DNA of 64,000 bases from Macrolepiota albuminosa (Eukaryota; Basidiomycota; Agaricomycetes; Agaricales; Agaricaceae): the NCBI GenBank assembly GCA_027475525.1, contig JAMWFC010000088.1, positions 384,757-448,756 on the forward strand, written 5' to 3'. Position 1 is the first letter of the stretch, and every line of letters begins with the position of its first letter. Both the position numbers and the translations under genes were made by a program. The notes under the pieces were generated by a model. It was not told the origin of the DNA. It did not search any database and saw nothing but the letters and a program-made list of their open reading frames with translations. Positions 11,084 through 22,599 of the stretch are shown here, piece after piece.

Positions 11084-12041
11084 GATTTTAAAACAGATTT
11101 GCAATGGATCACAGATTTTTGCTATTCAGGTGATAAAAACTATTAAATAAATGTTAAATATACAATGGAAATTTTAAACACATTTTCTACATACAAATTT
11201 ACATTATATCTGTTCTCCATTTATTTATTTTTGAGTAACAAATGACAAATTTACAGATTTACACTAGATGACAGATTTTTTACATTTGAATAGTTTTTTA
11301 TAGTATTTTCTTCTCCATTGATTTCTAGGTGACAAGATGACAGATTTAGCAACAAAGTTATGACAGATAATGAATTTTTAAGCTTGTGGATGTTGAATAC
11401 ATGGAACAGATGTAGAAACTTTTGAACAGACTCAGATATGTACATACACTGGCTTACCTACTAATTAATGGGCCCAAGTTATCATCTAATCTTAAATAAT
11501 CCTATAATTAGGCTACTCTCAATCCTGTCTGTTGACAGTCTGCTCCTGTTGTGTGTAACCTACTGCAAACTCTTGAAATCAGAGTTTCTTTACATGTATA
11601 TATCTTAATATATATTGGAACTGAGTGACAGATAACCAGTAGGTGCAATTAATACCAAGATTAATATATACAAGTTTAATCTTCAGTTATGTATAGAAAT
11701 TGTGAGTAACATACTCTTAGTTGTCTATTGTCTCAACCAAACTGAGGGTACTTGTTGGAGGAAAATGGTTGTGGCACATGATGCAGCAATGCCATGTGAC
11801 TATGCAAGCGAACTGACCCTTGCTCAACCCTGGACATGTTGCATCACACTTATCACATTGCTTTATCATGTCAAAGACAATGGCTTATTGTTTCTTTCAC
11901 TTCACTGTTATGGACCCTGTATATAGTCTAGCTATGCATTACCAGATCCTTGTCCTGCTTCCTTCTCACCACTTATATAGAGCTTATCAGTCCTTTGGAC
12001 TATAAGTTTTCTTTTTTTCCTGCAGGACACCCTCAGGCATC
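11084..12041. other. AT-rich spacer and probable leader of the DIRS-type gag at 12042
   Basis: 11090-11450 holds irregularly spaced ACAGATTT-like motifs without a clear period. 11700-12041 is non-coding, with a pyrimidine-rich tract ending in CTGCAG just before the gag ATG. No gene is supported. Confidence 0.4.
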
Positions 12042-13090
12042 ATGGCATGTCTGCTTAGGCATGCTCATTTACTAAATGACCAATTTGCTCTAACAGGCTC
12101 TATCACAACTAAGAGTACTGTGCTACTTCCACCTGTATTACCTACAATATTACCTTTTTCTTCCCTTACACCATTGCCAACACTCTCAGCCTGTCCATCT
12201 TCAATGTCAGATCAAGAGCATCTTGCCTCCACCTCTGAAAGCAGTCTTTTGCAAGCATAGCCACTAGATTTGAGTCTACAGAGTAACGATGTGGCTTTGG
12301 TGAGGATGATGGCCATATTTCACGTGCTGGCAGTGCTGGCCAATCAAGCACCAGGTCTTTCACCCTCTCTGGCAGCAGTCTATGAGCAAACAAACCTCCC
12401 CACTTCATCGTTTCCAGCCTTCATCTCAAGTGATCAGTTTTCTGCTGATAAGTTGCTGCCTGCACTCTTTCCTGCTATTGAGACAAGTCTGCTGCTGGAA
12501 ATTGCCCATCATGAGTTCCACCCTATGGACTTTTGCAAGCTGGATCCAACTTCAAGATTTAGATGTGCAAATATAGAGCAGACAGAGGCTAATAGATCTC
12601 GAGTTACTAGTATTAGGGACTACCCTGCCTTGCACACTCTCCTTGTACCCCTCTCAACATATTTTTCAGTATTACAAGCATTTGCAGCTTTTTCTGGTAA
12701 TGCACATGCAACATTCATCATTGGACATGGGGCTGCAAGGTATATTTCACACCTTGTGACACTCAACCAGAAGTACAAATGGCTGGCCATGCTTCAGTAT
12801 CACATTCATTTCCACCTTAGCTGCCAACAGGAGATGCTAGCAGGCTTATATATGGGCTGGTCAAAGCCAGATGACCTTCTCATGACAGAATTCTGCTTGG
12901 GTAATGCACATACACCAACAATGGCTTGCAAACCTGCTAGAAGGTAAGATCGAGATGTCGCTGCCAAGACCTGCTTTGCTTATAACAAGGAGACATGCAC
13001 CATGTCTCCATGCCCTGATAGATGTGTTTATAAGTGCTGGAAGTGTGGCAGCAAGGATCATCCTGAAAAGGACTGCAAGAAGACTTGAAG
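12042..13090 (+). pseudogene. DIRS-type gag fragment (element C)
   Basis: One frame runs from the ATG at 12042 to 13090 with a TAG at 12258-12260 and a TAA at 12945-12947. The body (LLLEIAHHEFHPMDFCKL, DYPALHTLLVPLSTYFSVLQ, GHGAARYISHL, YKWLAMLQYHIHFHLS) matches a gag family common beside basidiomycete retroelements as I know it. The C-terminus holds a Cys-rich segment CFAYNKETCTMSPC and a knuckle CWKCGSKDHPEKDC. This CCC-plus-CCHC layout parallels the gags of elements A and B. A possible splice donor GTAAGA overlaps the TAA, so that stop could instead mark an intron. Confidence 0.75.
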
Positions 13091-13824
13091 GCATGCACAG
13101 GAACTTCTGCAGCCCTCTGCACAGGTTCTTTATCTGGTTTTGGCTTCTGCTTTTCAGACATACATCACTGATTTCACTTCTAATCTCCCCAACTCCCATC
13201 TTTTTCCTCCTGATCTACCACCACCACCATATCCTAACACTGATCTTTACTATAATTCTCCTTCATTACTCTCCTTGCCCTAAAACCCTGTGTCATCACC
13301 TCTCTCAGTCAGTGCATGGCACTACTATCTCTACAACTACTCCGATTTGTAGCCACTATTCTCAATATAATTCAGTTTGGCACAAACATCAGCTTTATTG
13401 GCAAGAACCATTCTCAGACATGCTGTAATCCATACTGTATCTGACTGCTGATGACACCCAAAGTTTGGTCAGTAACAAATATAAGAATAATGTTACTGAG
13501 CCAAAAGCTTTGCATTGGGCATGCTTAAGGTGTTTAAGGGAAGTCCTGGGCAGGTCCCAGAAATCACATCTGTAAAATAAGGTAGAGTCATGAAGAGGGT
13601 CAGCAAGTGTCAAGCACTAAGAGTAGAGGCACCTGTAGAAGGAACGGTAAGTGGAAAGCAGCAAAATAAGCATCAAGAATATGGGGAGCTTAACAAGGTC
13701 TAAGTAATGTTAATGCCTGCTGTAGACACTAGGTGTGGAGATTCTGTTAGATAGCAATAATCTATAACTGCTGATTACTTCAACATTGCTAACTATAAAT
13801 GAGATTTAGACCATAAGAGAGACT
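13091..13824. other. Possible RT remnant, then unassigned DNA
   Basis: 13100-13430 can be read, with stops, as a proline-rich linker of the kind that precedes RT in this class, but no RT motif is found. From 13431 to 13824 I see nothing recognisable. Confidence 0.3.
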
Positions 13825-14117
13825 TGTAAGGGCGACCTCTAGAGGCTGTGGCTCAGTCACACAGCTGGCAGAGGGAGATCCAAAGTGTATTAGAGTATGT
13901 ACTGACAATATCATAATAACTACTCACCTGGCAAAAGGAGATCCAAAAAGAACAAGTCTAGGGATTTTCTATGCCAGGTTGGATGCTTCTGGGGCCTCTG
14001 AAGCATGGGAAACAACTGTACAGTACAACAAAACCTTAAAAACTCAAAAATTGCCTATATAAACAATTGCACAAATAAGGGGCAAACTCTGGCAAACTCT
14101 GGCTTATATAAGCAGTC
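13825..14117 (-). mobile_element. LTR-B solo copy, left part, split by Gypsy-1
   Basis: Reverse-oriented LTR-B starting TGTAAGGGCGACC. It is interrupted at CAGTC by Gypsy-1 and resumes at 25235 (also CAGTC), ending CCTGACA at 25444. Joined without the duplicated 5 bp it is about 498 bp. No target duplication of the LTR-B itself is seen (AGACT versus TTTAC). Confidence 0.9.
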
Positions 14118-14871
14118 TGTCACGACCCCTCCCCTCCGGTCCCACCCCGGGACACCCCCGGAACACCATCTGGGACCCTCCCTCCGACCCCACAGGACAC
14201 GCCCCGCCATCACGATCGCCGACACCGCCATCATGCGCATCAAGGACTGCCATCAGCCGCCATCAGCCCCGATCAACGATTGGATCACGCGACTCGTTCC
14301 CGGCCATCACACATCACGCATCACAACTCCCCTCGCGTCAATTGATCGCGCGCCCCACACGCGCAATCCCGGTATACAGTCTCTGCCCGCTACTCAATGA
14401 TCCCCGGAACCCATCACAGACACCCCGGAATCCCAAGACCCGGTCCCGTAGTACTTATAGTGTAGTTCCTTGTTGTATTCGCTAGTTTTGATATTACCTA
14501 CACTGCTACTTGTTTTACTTTGGTTATTTGCGTGCCCTTTTGCTTGACTGGTACGCCTTGATTGGTATGCTTCGACTGGCACGCCTAAGTATTCGCGTGC
14601 TCTAAGTTTTGGTATGCACTTCGCGACTCTTGATTTACTAACTTGGTCTCGTCTTAGAACCCCCGGTTAGCGACTCGACCCCCTCTAACCTCAGTTACCT
14701 CCAACCCAAAACCCCCGGACTCTAATCCCCTATCCCGGGATTACCCCTGTCCTCGTCTTGAACCCCGGAGTCCTAGCCCCGGAGTTCCAGACACCCGAGT
14801 ATTCGTAGGTCAAGTCCGCATTGTAAGGGCGTTGCTTTCCCGGAAAGCCCCTGACTCAGCGGAACCTGACA
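14118..14871 (+). repeat. Gypsy-1 5' LTR
   Basis: 754 bp, TGTCACGACC to GGAACCTGACA. It aligns with the 3' LTR (24482-25234) and the solo LTR (6734-7496). A CpG-rich first 250 bp is followed by a T-rich middle with TACTTATAGTG, a possible promoter or start region. No convincing primer-binding site follows at 14872. Confidence 0.95.
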
Positions 14872-14872
14872 T

Positions 14873-15026
14873 AATATCAAGACTCCCTCCTTACACCGTT
14901 CTTGATGGCTACGTATACTCACACTTACTACCCCACGGGCTACCAGACCAATATCAAGACTCCCTCCTTACACCGTTCTTGATGGCTACGTATACTCACA
15001 CTTACTACCCCACGGGCTACCAGACC
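14873..15026. repeat. 77-bp tandem duplication in Gypsy-1 leader
   Basis: Copies at 14873-14949 and 14950-15026. It duplicates the gag start, giving ATGs at 14905 and 14982; only the second leads into the intact downstream frame. Confidence 0.95.
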
Positions 15027-15133
15027 GACCCTTACGGATGCCCGGTACCCGATCACTACTTCGCGCAGACCCCCCGCCCCGTCTATCCACCTCTCCCGTA
15101 CGAACCCCAATATCTCCACCGCCACTGGGCCCC

Positions 15134-15287
15134 CGACCCGTCCCTCTATGACCTGGGGCCCTCAGCCAGCTGGGCCCCTCCGCCCAACTTAGCCATGGCA
15201 CGACCCCCCCCGACCCGTCCCTCTATGACCTGGGGCCCTCAGCCAGCTGGGCCCCTCCGCCCAACTTAGCCATGGCACGACCCGTGG
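15134..15287. repeat. 77-bp tandem duplication in Gypsy-1 gag
   Basis: Copies at 15134-15210 and 15211-15287. It shifts the gag frame (77 is not a multiple of 3). Confidence 0.95.
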
Positions 15288-15367
15288 AGGTCCCCTCATA
15301 CCGGAGCATCCCCGGGGGCCTGCCGGAGACCCCACCTGTACCCAGTGGACCTCGCCCGATTCCCCCC

Positions 15368-15521
15368 AGCGAGGGCCCCTTTGCACCTACCCCCTACTAC
15401 GGTTATCAGCGCCCCGTCCCCCAACCCCGAGAACCCCTCCCCCCAGCGAGGGCCCCTTTGCACCTACCCCCTACTACGGTTATCAGCGCCCCGTCCCCCA
15501 ACCCCGAGAACCCCGAGGACC
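15368..15521. repeat. 77-bp tandem duplication in Gypsy-1 gag
   Basis: Copies at 15368-15444 and 15445-15521 in the proline/tyrosine-rich N-terminal part. It shifts the gag frame again. Confidence 0.95.
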
Positions 15522-18486
15522 CCCCTACCCTGACTACCCCCCTCATCATTATCCGGCCGCCGCTCCACCCGCTCAAACCCCTCCCTCGCCAATAGGACGA
15601 CAACGCCTCGAGGAATATGAACGGCAACGGGACGCGGTACTCCGCTCCCTCAGGATCTCACCGGAGGACTTCGCGCAACGGACAAGGAAGCTGCTCGTGG
15701 CATTCGGACACGACGACTTTGAAGGCACTCCGGAGGAATGGGCTCACTGCCTGGTCGAATTCGGGGATCGCCTCATGCGAGGAGAACTCCCAGAGCAAAC
15801 CATGGTAAAGTATAGGCGCAATACGATCCTCCGGGAAGAATTACAGCAACTGCTCGACGAAGTCCACGCGTCCCCCTCCCCTCGGCCCCTCAACGACCCC
15901 GCGGACCCAGGTCGCTCAATTCACATTCGACGGGAGCCCCCGGAACCGGCCCCAGCAGCCCCGGCAGCCCCCACGGTCCCCACTCCGGAGCAACGACAAC
16001 GGGAAGAACGACAAAACGCCTCAGCCATGTTGCGGTCCCTCAACCCGGCTGGAGGCCTCTTCAATCAACCCGCGGCCCACACGGTAGGCTTGTCAACTCG
16101 CCGCAGGGCTAACTCCGTTCCTAGTACCTTCAAGACCTGGGGACAGCCCCAAAGACCTCTGGAACCCCTCCCGCAAACAGACAATGCCCGACCCCCGGCC
16201 CCGGCGAACCCCGGCAGACCCCGCGCGGACACCCCTAGCACGGATGACACGCTGTGCTACATCGACGAGCTTACGCGTGGCAACAACGAACCACGTCCCG
16301 CGCCCGCGCCCGTCCTGGTACCGCCCCCTACGTCAGCCCCAGTCCCTCCAGAATGCAACTTCCGCCGCGATCCGCCACCCCACTTCGACCTACGAAACCC
16401 CCCGCGACCCCCGATACAAGCACGACCCTCCTGGGTTGAACGTCCCCCGCGCAACCCAGTACCCGACCCAGCACCCGACCCCCCTCCGCCCGACCCGACA
16501 CCGCCGAATCCTCCCCGACCACCTCCGCCACTCCCTGCATGGAGACCCGGGCCCCCTCCTGGCAGGAACAAACCCCCTTGGGACAACGGGCCTCCCAGGC
16601 GCGGACCCCCAGGTGAGCCACCCGAAGGAGGACCTCCCGGCGGGTAGGGTCCCGCCCTTGGTGCTTTTCCTCCCCAAGGAGGGGGGGGTAATCACTACTA
16701 CTACTATTACAATGCTGGCCCTCCTCCCCACAACGCTGCCGGATCGGACGACGCTCGCGACACCCTCACCCGCAAAGGACAATTGGACATCCAAAAGCCC
16801 GACGCTTTCACAGGCTGGGATCCCCGAAAATGGCGTACCTTCCTCACTCAGTGTCTCAATACATTTCAGGCAAAGCTGCTCACGTTTCAGGTTGACAGCT
16901 CCCGGGTGGCCTTTGCCGCATCGTACCTCCAGGGGATCGCCTTCGATCACTACACAGCCCTCATCCAGTTCAACCCCAACAACCCGGCACTCGCTTGCTG
17001 GCAAGCCTTCGTCAACGAGTTCTCCGGGAAATTCGGGATATACGACACCGTGGCCAAGGCCGAGGACAACCTCTTCAACCTCCGGATGCGCTCGGAAGAG
17101 CGTTTCACCACCTTTATCGTACGTTTTGAGAAGGAAGCTTACGAAACAGGTTGGAACTACAGCGCCCTCTGGTACGCCCTCCGCCATGCCCTGCCACAAC
17201 GCATCAAGGACGTCCTCCGACTCGCCCCAAAACAACCCTCCTACGACGGATACAAGGCCCTCGTCATGCAGATCGACCAACGCTACTGGGAAGACCACAG
17301 CGAGTATTTGAATTCCCGACCCCCCTGGAACCCTAGAGGAGGACCTCCTTGGCCCTCCGGTGAAGCCCCCAACCCCCAAGGTCAAAACCCCAGCCCCCCC
17401 GCGTTCCCTGGCGGCCGACCTCCGGTGAGTCGCGGCCCACCCAATGCTAACCCCAGCAGCAGCGCCCGCCCCCAGGCCCAACTCAACGCCGCCGTGGCCG
17501 CCCACGACCTGGGCAACGCGCCAAGCCCCGAGGAACCCCCGGAAGACCCCGAAGGCTTCGACTTCGATGACGAACAGGATGAAGAGGCCCTCCGGGCCAA
17601 CCGGCTTCAAAAGAAGGGACGACCCTGGATCGAAGTCCCGACGGATGTGCAGGAACGACGGAGAAGGGAGGGTGTCTGCATACTCTGTGGTGAGAAAGAC
17701 CATTTCATCTCCGAGTGCCCCAAACAACAGGTCATGGGACGTGCCACCTGGACCTTTGAAGGGGAGGACGCCACCTACGAGTATTCAGAAAACGACCCGG
17801 CAATTTAGACCCGGAAGACACCCTAAATCGCGGAATCGACCCCGACGTCTTCTCCGCCCCGGTCTCACATCTTCGCTCTACGACACTCATACAGGACACC
17901 CTCACGGCTTATCTACCCTCCCACTCTTTGCACTCCCTCCTCCTCAAAACCCGCCTCATCCCCTCCGGAACTCCCCTCAACACCCTCGTCGACAGTGGCG
18001 CCACCGACAACTTCATCGATGAAGCATGGTCTACCTCCGCCCCGGAACCCGCCCAGCGGCTCCTGGTCCCGGTACGGCTCTGCCTCTTTGACGGAGACGC
18101 CTCTACGGCGGGGGACATCACTCATTTTGTGCGTATGCCCGTTACTTTCGCCAACAGACAGACTCACACCCTCCGGATGTTGATAACCAAACTCCACCCT
18201 TCCGCACCCCTGGTCCTAGGACTCCCGTGGCTCCGAAACACCAATCCCCGCATCGATTGGCGACATCTTACCCTTCGCCTGATCCGGGACCCGACGCCCG
18301 ACGACCAGCAACTCCTCTTCGACATCCCCCACTCCCCTGACCCTACCCCGAAGGATGGGCCCCCACCACCCCCCGGACTCCAGTCTCGTTCATCCCGATC
18401 CTTCGTCATCAATGCCAGGTTGGACGGCGCCCCAGGACCGGTATCGGCCCTCATCGACAGCAGAGCCACCGGAGTTTTCATCAGCG

Positions 18487-18640
18487 ACGCTCTCGACCTC
18501 CCCCACGACTCCCTCGACCAACCCCTCCGCCTGCAGCGCCTTGACGGCACCCCCTCCTCCTCCACGCTCTCGACCTCCCCCACGACTCCCTCGACCAACC
18601 CCTCCGCCTGCAGCGCCTTGACGGCACCCCCTCCTCCTCC
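18487..18640. repeat. 77-bp tandem duplication in Gypsy-1 pol (second protease)
   Basis: Copies at 18487-18563 and 18564-18640. Ignoring one joins the protease frame (open from 17928) to the RT frame (open from 18671). Confidence 0.97.
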
Positions 18641-20042
18641 GGCCCCATCCAGAGGTCTCACTCAGGGCACGTGACCCTTGACAACGACTACCAGTTCACC
18701 TCCGACTTCCTGGTCACGCGACTTCACGAATCGACCCCGATGGTGCTGGGACTACCCTGGCTGCGCGATACGAACCCCGACATCAATTGGAGAACGCTCA
18801 CCATGACCTTCCCGGGACCCAAAGACCACCTCTCGACCGCCGTGCACCTCCGGGCCCTAGGGAACGACCCGACGCCCGACACCCCTGGGACGACTGCCGC
18901 GCCCCCCACGCCTGCACTACCCACGCCCGTCCGAGACCGCAAGGCCCCCGATCAACCCCCAAACATTCCTCGGAACAAGTACAAGGGGCCGAACTACCCC
19001 TGCCGGTCTCAGACACGCGTCACACCCGCTCCGGCCGATGATTCCGCAACACCGATCGACCCGAGCGCACTCGACATTAGGATCATTGGGGCCGCCCCCT
19101 TCGCCCGCCTCATGAGGGATGGGACTCCCACGTTTCAGCTACACACCTCGCCCTCTCTCCCGGAAGAACACCTACGAGGGGACGCTATCCCTCCGGAACA
19201 GAAAACCGAGGAGCAAATCCTCCGAGAAGTAGTTCCCCCGGAATATCACAAGTTCGCTGACGTATTCTCCGAAGGAGACGCCAAGGAGATCCCCCCTCAT
19301 CGCCCCTATGATCACACCATCGACCTCGAGGAAGGAGCCACCCCCCCTTTCGGCAAGGTCTACAACATGTCGGAGGTCGAACTCCGGGCTCTCAAGGACT
19401 ACCTCGACGAGATGCTCGGTAAGGGATTCATCCGACCCTCCGCCTCCGCTGCCGGAGCCCCGGTTCTATTCGCCAAGAAGAAGGACGGCTCGCTCCGACT
19501 CTGTGTCGACTACCGGGGACTCAATAAGATCACCAAGAAGAACCGCTACCCGCTCCCGCTCATCGGCGACCTGGTCGATCGACTCCGCAGCGCCAAGGTC
19601 TACACGAAGATCGACCTCCGCTCCGGTTACAACAACGTCCGCATCGCCCCAGGACACGAGTGGAAAACCGCGTTCCGCACGCGGTATGGTCTGTTTGAGT
19701 ACCTTGTGATGCCTTTCAGAATGACTAACTCCCCCGCCACGTTCCAATACTTCATGAACAACATTTTCCACGACATGAGCAACGTCTTCGTGATCGTCTA
19801 CCTGGACGACATCCTCATTTACTCCAACTCCCCGGAGAATCACCAGAAGCATGTCCGGCAAGTCCTCGAACGCCTCCGGGAGCACAACCTCCACGCCAAG
19901 CCCGAGAAGTGTTCATTCCATACGGAAGAGGTTGAGTATCTTGGCGTCATCGTATCCCCGAACGGCGTTCGCATGGACCCCCACAAGGTCGAGGCCATCG
20001 TCAACTGGCCGCAGCCCCGGAACGTCAAGGAAGTACAGTCCT

Positions 20043-20196
20043 TCCTGGGTTTTGCTAACTTCTACCGGAGGTTTATAGACAACTACTCCGGGATCACGAA
20101 ACCCCTCAACCGGCTCACGTCCTGGGTTTTGCTAACTTCTACCGGAGGTTTATAGACAACTACTCCGGGATCACGAAACCCCTCAACCGGCTCACG
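20043..20196. repeat. 77-bp tandem duplication in Gypsy-1 pol (RT/RNase H)
   Basis: Copies at 20043-20119 and 20120-20196. Ignoring one joins the RT frame (ending 20155) to the RNase H-integrase frame (from 20362). Confidence 0.97.
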
Positions 20197-22260
20197 CATA
20201 AGGACATCGCCTGGAACTGGGACAGTAAGTGCCAGAGCGTCTTTAACCTGCTCAAGGAGGCTTTCACAGTCGCCCCGGTACTCCGGCACTACGACCCGGC
20301 CCTCCCAATCATCCTGGAATGTGACGCGTCCGACTACGCCATCGCCAGGATCCTCTCACAGATGGAGTCTGATGGTGGGGAGCCCTGGCCAGTCGCTTTC
20401 TACACCCGGTCCATGATCGACGCTGAGCTCAACTACGACATTTACGACAAGGAACTCCTCGCCATTGTCGAAGCCTTCAAGCAATGGCAGGCCTACCTCG
20501 AGGGAGCCCGGCACCGGATCCAGGTCTATTCGGATCATAATAATCTGCAGTACTTCACCACGACCAAGAAACTCAGTCGACGACAGGCCCGATGGTCCGA
20601 GATCCTCTCGGAATACGACTTCACGATCCAGTACCACCCGGGACGACTTGGCGCCAAGCCCGATGCCCTCACCCGTCGACCGGACGTCTACCCCAAGAAG
20701 TCATTTGAGGCGGAACGCAATGCGTTCAATCATCGCGTGGTGATTCCTCCCAAACATCTGAATGCCGTACTGATCTTAAACGACGAAGGAACCCTGAACC
20801 AGATCCGTCGCGCTCCCCAAGACAAGTACTTCACCGATCATGACTCCCAAAACTCTTTCGACGGAACCGACCGGGACCCCGCCTTCTCCTTGTCCCCTGA
20901 CAAAAAACTCCTCCTCCGGGATGGCCGCATCTACATCCCGGATCACGCCCGACTCCGCTACAATGTCCTCCGTCAACACCACGATCACAAGCTCCGGGGA
21001 CACCCTGGGATATGTAAGACTCTCCAGCTGATCTCCCGGACTTACTTTTGGCCAGGGTTGAAGAAGGACGTGACCCGCTACATTCGATCATGTGAACCCT
21101 GCCTCCAGGCCAAGGTCCCCCGACACCGACCATACGGACTCCTGAAACCCCTGCCAGTCGGACAACGCCCCTGGTCCTCCATATCCCTGGACCACATCGT
21201 CGAACTCCCAGAATCTGAAGGGTTCGATGCCATTCTCGTCGTCGTGTGTAGGCTAACCAAACAGGGCATCTTCCTACCCTGCCACACCACGGACACCGCC
21301 CCGGACTTTGCCCGGCTGTTCCTCGAGCACGTCTTTGCCAAACATGGACTCCCAGACGACATCGTCTCCGACCGTGGCCCTCTCTTCGTGTCCAAGTTTT
21401 GGACTTCCCTGTATAAGGCACTTGAAGTAAAAACTAACCTCTCTACCGCCTACCACCCCGAAACCGACGGCCAAACCGAAAGGGTCAACCAGTCTCTCGA
21501 GCAGTACCTCCGACTGTATGTCAACTACTTGCAGGACGACTGGCGCACCGAGCTCCTCCTGGCCGAGTTTACCTACAACAACACGCCGCACTCTGCCACC
21601 GGGGTATCCCCCTTCTTTGCCAACAAGGGATACCACCCTCGACTGACACTCTCGCTCCGGGACATCCCGTCGCACGCCGCCCACGAGGTCGCCCAGGATC
21701 TCCAATCCCTTCACGAGTTTCTCCGGGAAGAGATTGACACCGCGAACCGGGCCTACGTGAAGCATGCCGACCGGAAACGGGAAGACACCCCCAACTGGAC
21801 CCCCAGGGAAAAGGTATGGCTAGATTGACGACACCTCCGCACCCGCCAGCCCTCCCCAAAACTCGATCACAAGCGTCTCGGCCCGTTCAAAATATTGAAG
21901 AAGGTCTCATCCCACGCCTACAAGATCGAGCTCCCCCCGGGACTAAAAGGTCTGCACCCGGTATTCCACGTTCACCTCCTGGAACGACACCCCCCGGATC
22001 CTTTCCCCGAACGACGCCCCGAGCCCCCTCTCCCGGTCGAGGTCGAGGACGAGTGCCACTACGAAGTTGAAGACATCCTCAACTCCCGGAACATTTGTGG
22101 ATGACCCCACTTCCTTGTACGGTGGAAGGGATACAGCCCAGAAGACAACACCTGGGAACCGCGTCGAAACCTCGAAGGCGCCCTCGACAAACTCCGGAAC
22201 TTCCAACAACGGCACCTGGGAGACGACCTTCCCGGGCGCAGGACTCACAGACGGCAGTAG

Positions 22261-22589
22261 TGGGCGTAACCCCCGCCTCTGGGCTCAGTAGGAATTCAAC
22301 TCCCATGTATACTTTCTGCTTTCCCTTTCTAGATCTTACTCTCTTTTAGTACTTTCCCATAGTAGTGTCCCGGATTCTGGGCAAGGTACTCTTTCTCATT
22401 TCCCTGCCGCCTTACTTACACCATTTTGAGTACGACGACCGAGTATATACATTTTGCTACAAGTACAATATTTCACAAGCCTATAGACGAGCCAAGACGA
22501 GAACCAACGAAATTACCGACCCTATACATTTTGCTACAAGTACAATATTTCACAAGCCTATAGACGAGCCAAGACAAGAACCAACGAAA
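22261..22589. other. Gypsy-1 non-coding segment after pol
   Basis: Between the pol stop and the 3' end of the antisense ORF. AT-richer than the rest of Gypsy-1, and holds the imperfect 77-bp repeat. Confidence 0.5.
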
Positions 22590-22599
22590 TCACCGACCC
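22446..22599. repeat. 77-bp tandem duplication with two mismatches, 3' of Gypsy-1 pol
   Basis: Period exactly 77 (22446-22522 and 22523-22599), but the copies differ at two positions (G/A and T/C, both transitions). It is the only imperfect one I found. Confidence 0.85.

Larger units (their letters stand above)
14982..17808 (+). pseudogene. Gypsy-1 gag
   Basis: Ignoring the 77-bp duplicates, one frame runs from ATG 14982 (MATYTHTYYPTGYQ) through a Pro/Tyr/Arg-rich N-terminus and a segment at 15660-15890 (SPEDFAQRTRKLL). A very proline-rich linker follows, then a TAG at 16645-16647, a G/Y-rich stretch, the capsid-type domain at 16783-17300 (FTGWDPRKWRTFL, ASYLQGIAFDHY, FEKEAYETGWNY) and an acidic spacer. 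It ends with one CCHC knuckle, CILCGEKDHFISEC, near 17685. The product would form the virus-like particle. The TAG could be a decay event (CAG or TGG) or a regulated stop. Pol follows in the -1 frame. Confidence 0.85.
17811..22260 (+). pseudogene. Gypsy-1 pol: protease x2, RT, RNase H, integrase, chromodomain
   Basis: The frame is continuous from about 17811 to 22260 once the duplicates at 18487 and 20043 are ignored, except for TGA at 21826-21828 and 22102-22104. First protease LVDSGATDNFID (about 17983), a second protease-like repeat ALIDSRATGVFIS (about 18448), RT with KKKDGSLRLCVDYRGLNK and YLDDILIYS (about 19800), RNase H with LECDASDYA and YSDHNN. Integrase shows the HHCC zinc finger (HHDHKLRGHPG to CEPCLQAK), then SLDHI, VSDRGPLF and DGQTERVNQSLEQYLR. 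A C-terminal chromodomain ([10 protein letters not shown], then [17 protein letters not shown]) probably guides integration to modified chromatin. Both TGAs sit where Arg (CGA) is expected. Confidence 0.93.

Noticed and set aside
14873..15521. Three consecutive 77-bp repeats in gag as a functional protein repeat
   Set aside because: 77 is not a multiple of three, each repeat shifts the frame, and identical-period repeats occur in non-coding DNA.
16390..17727. Minus-strand 445-codon frame opposite Gypsy-1 gag
   Set aside because: High-GC antisense shadow of gag with no motif; the same GC-driven effect gives frames at 18164-18661 and 19466-19894.
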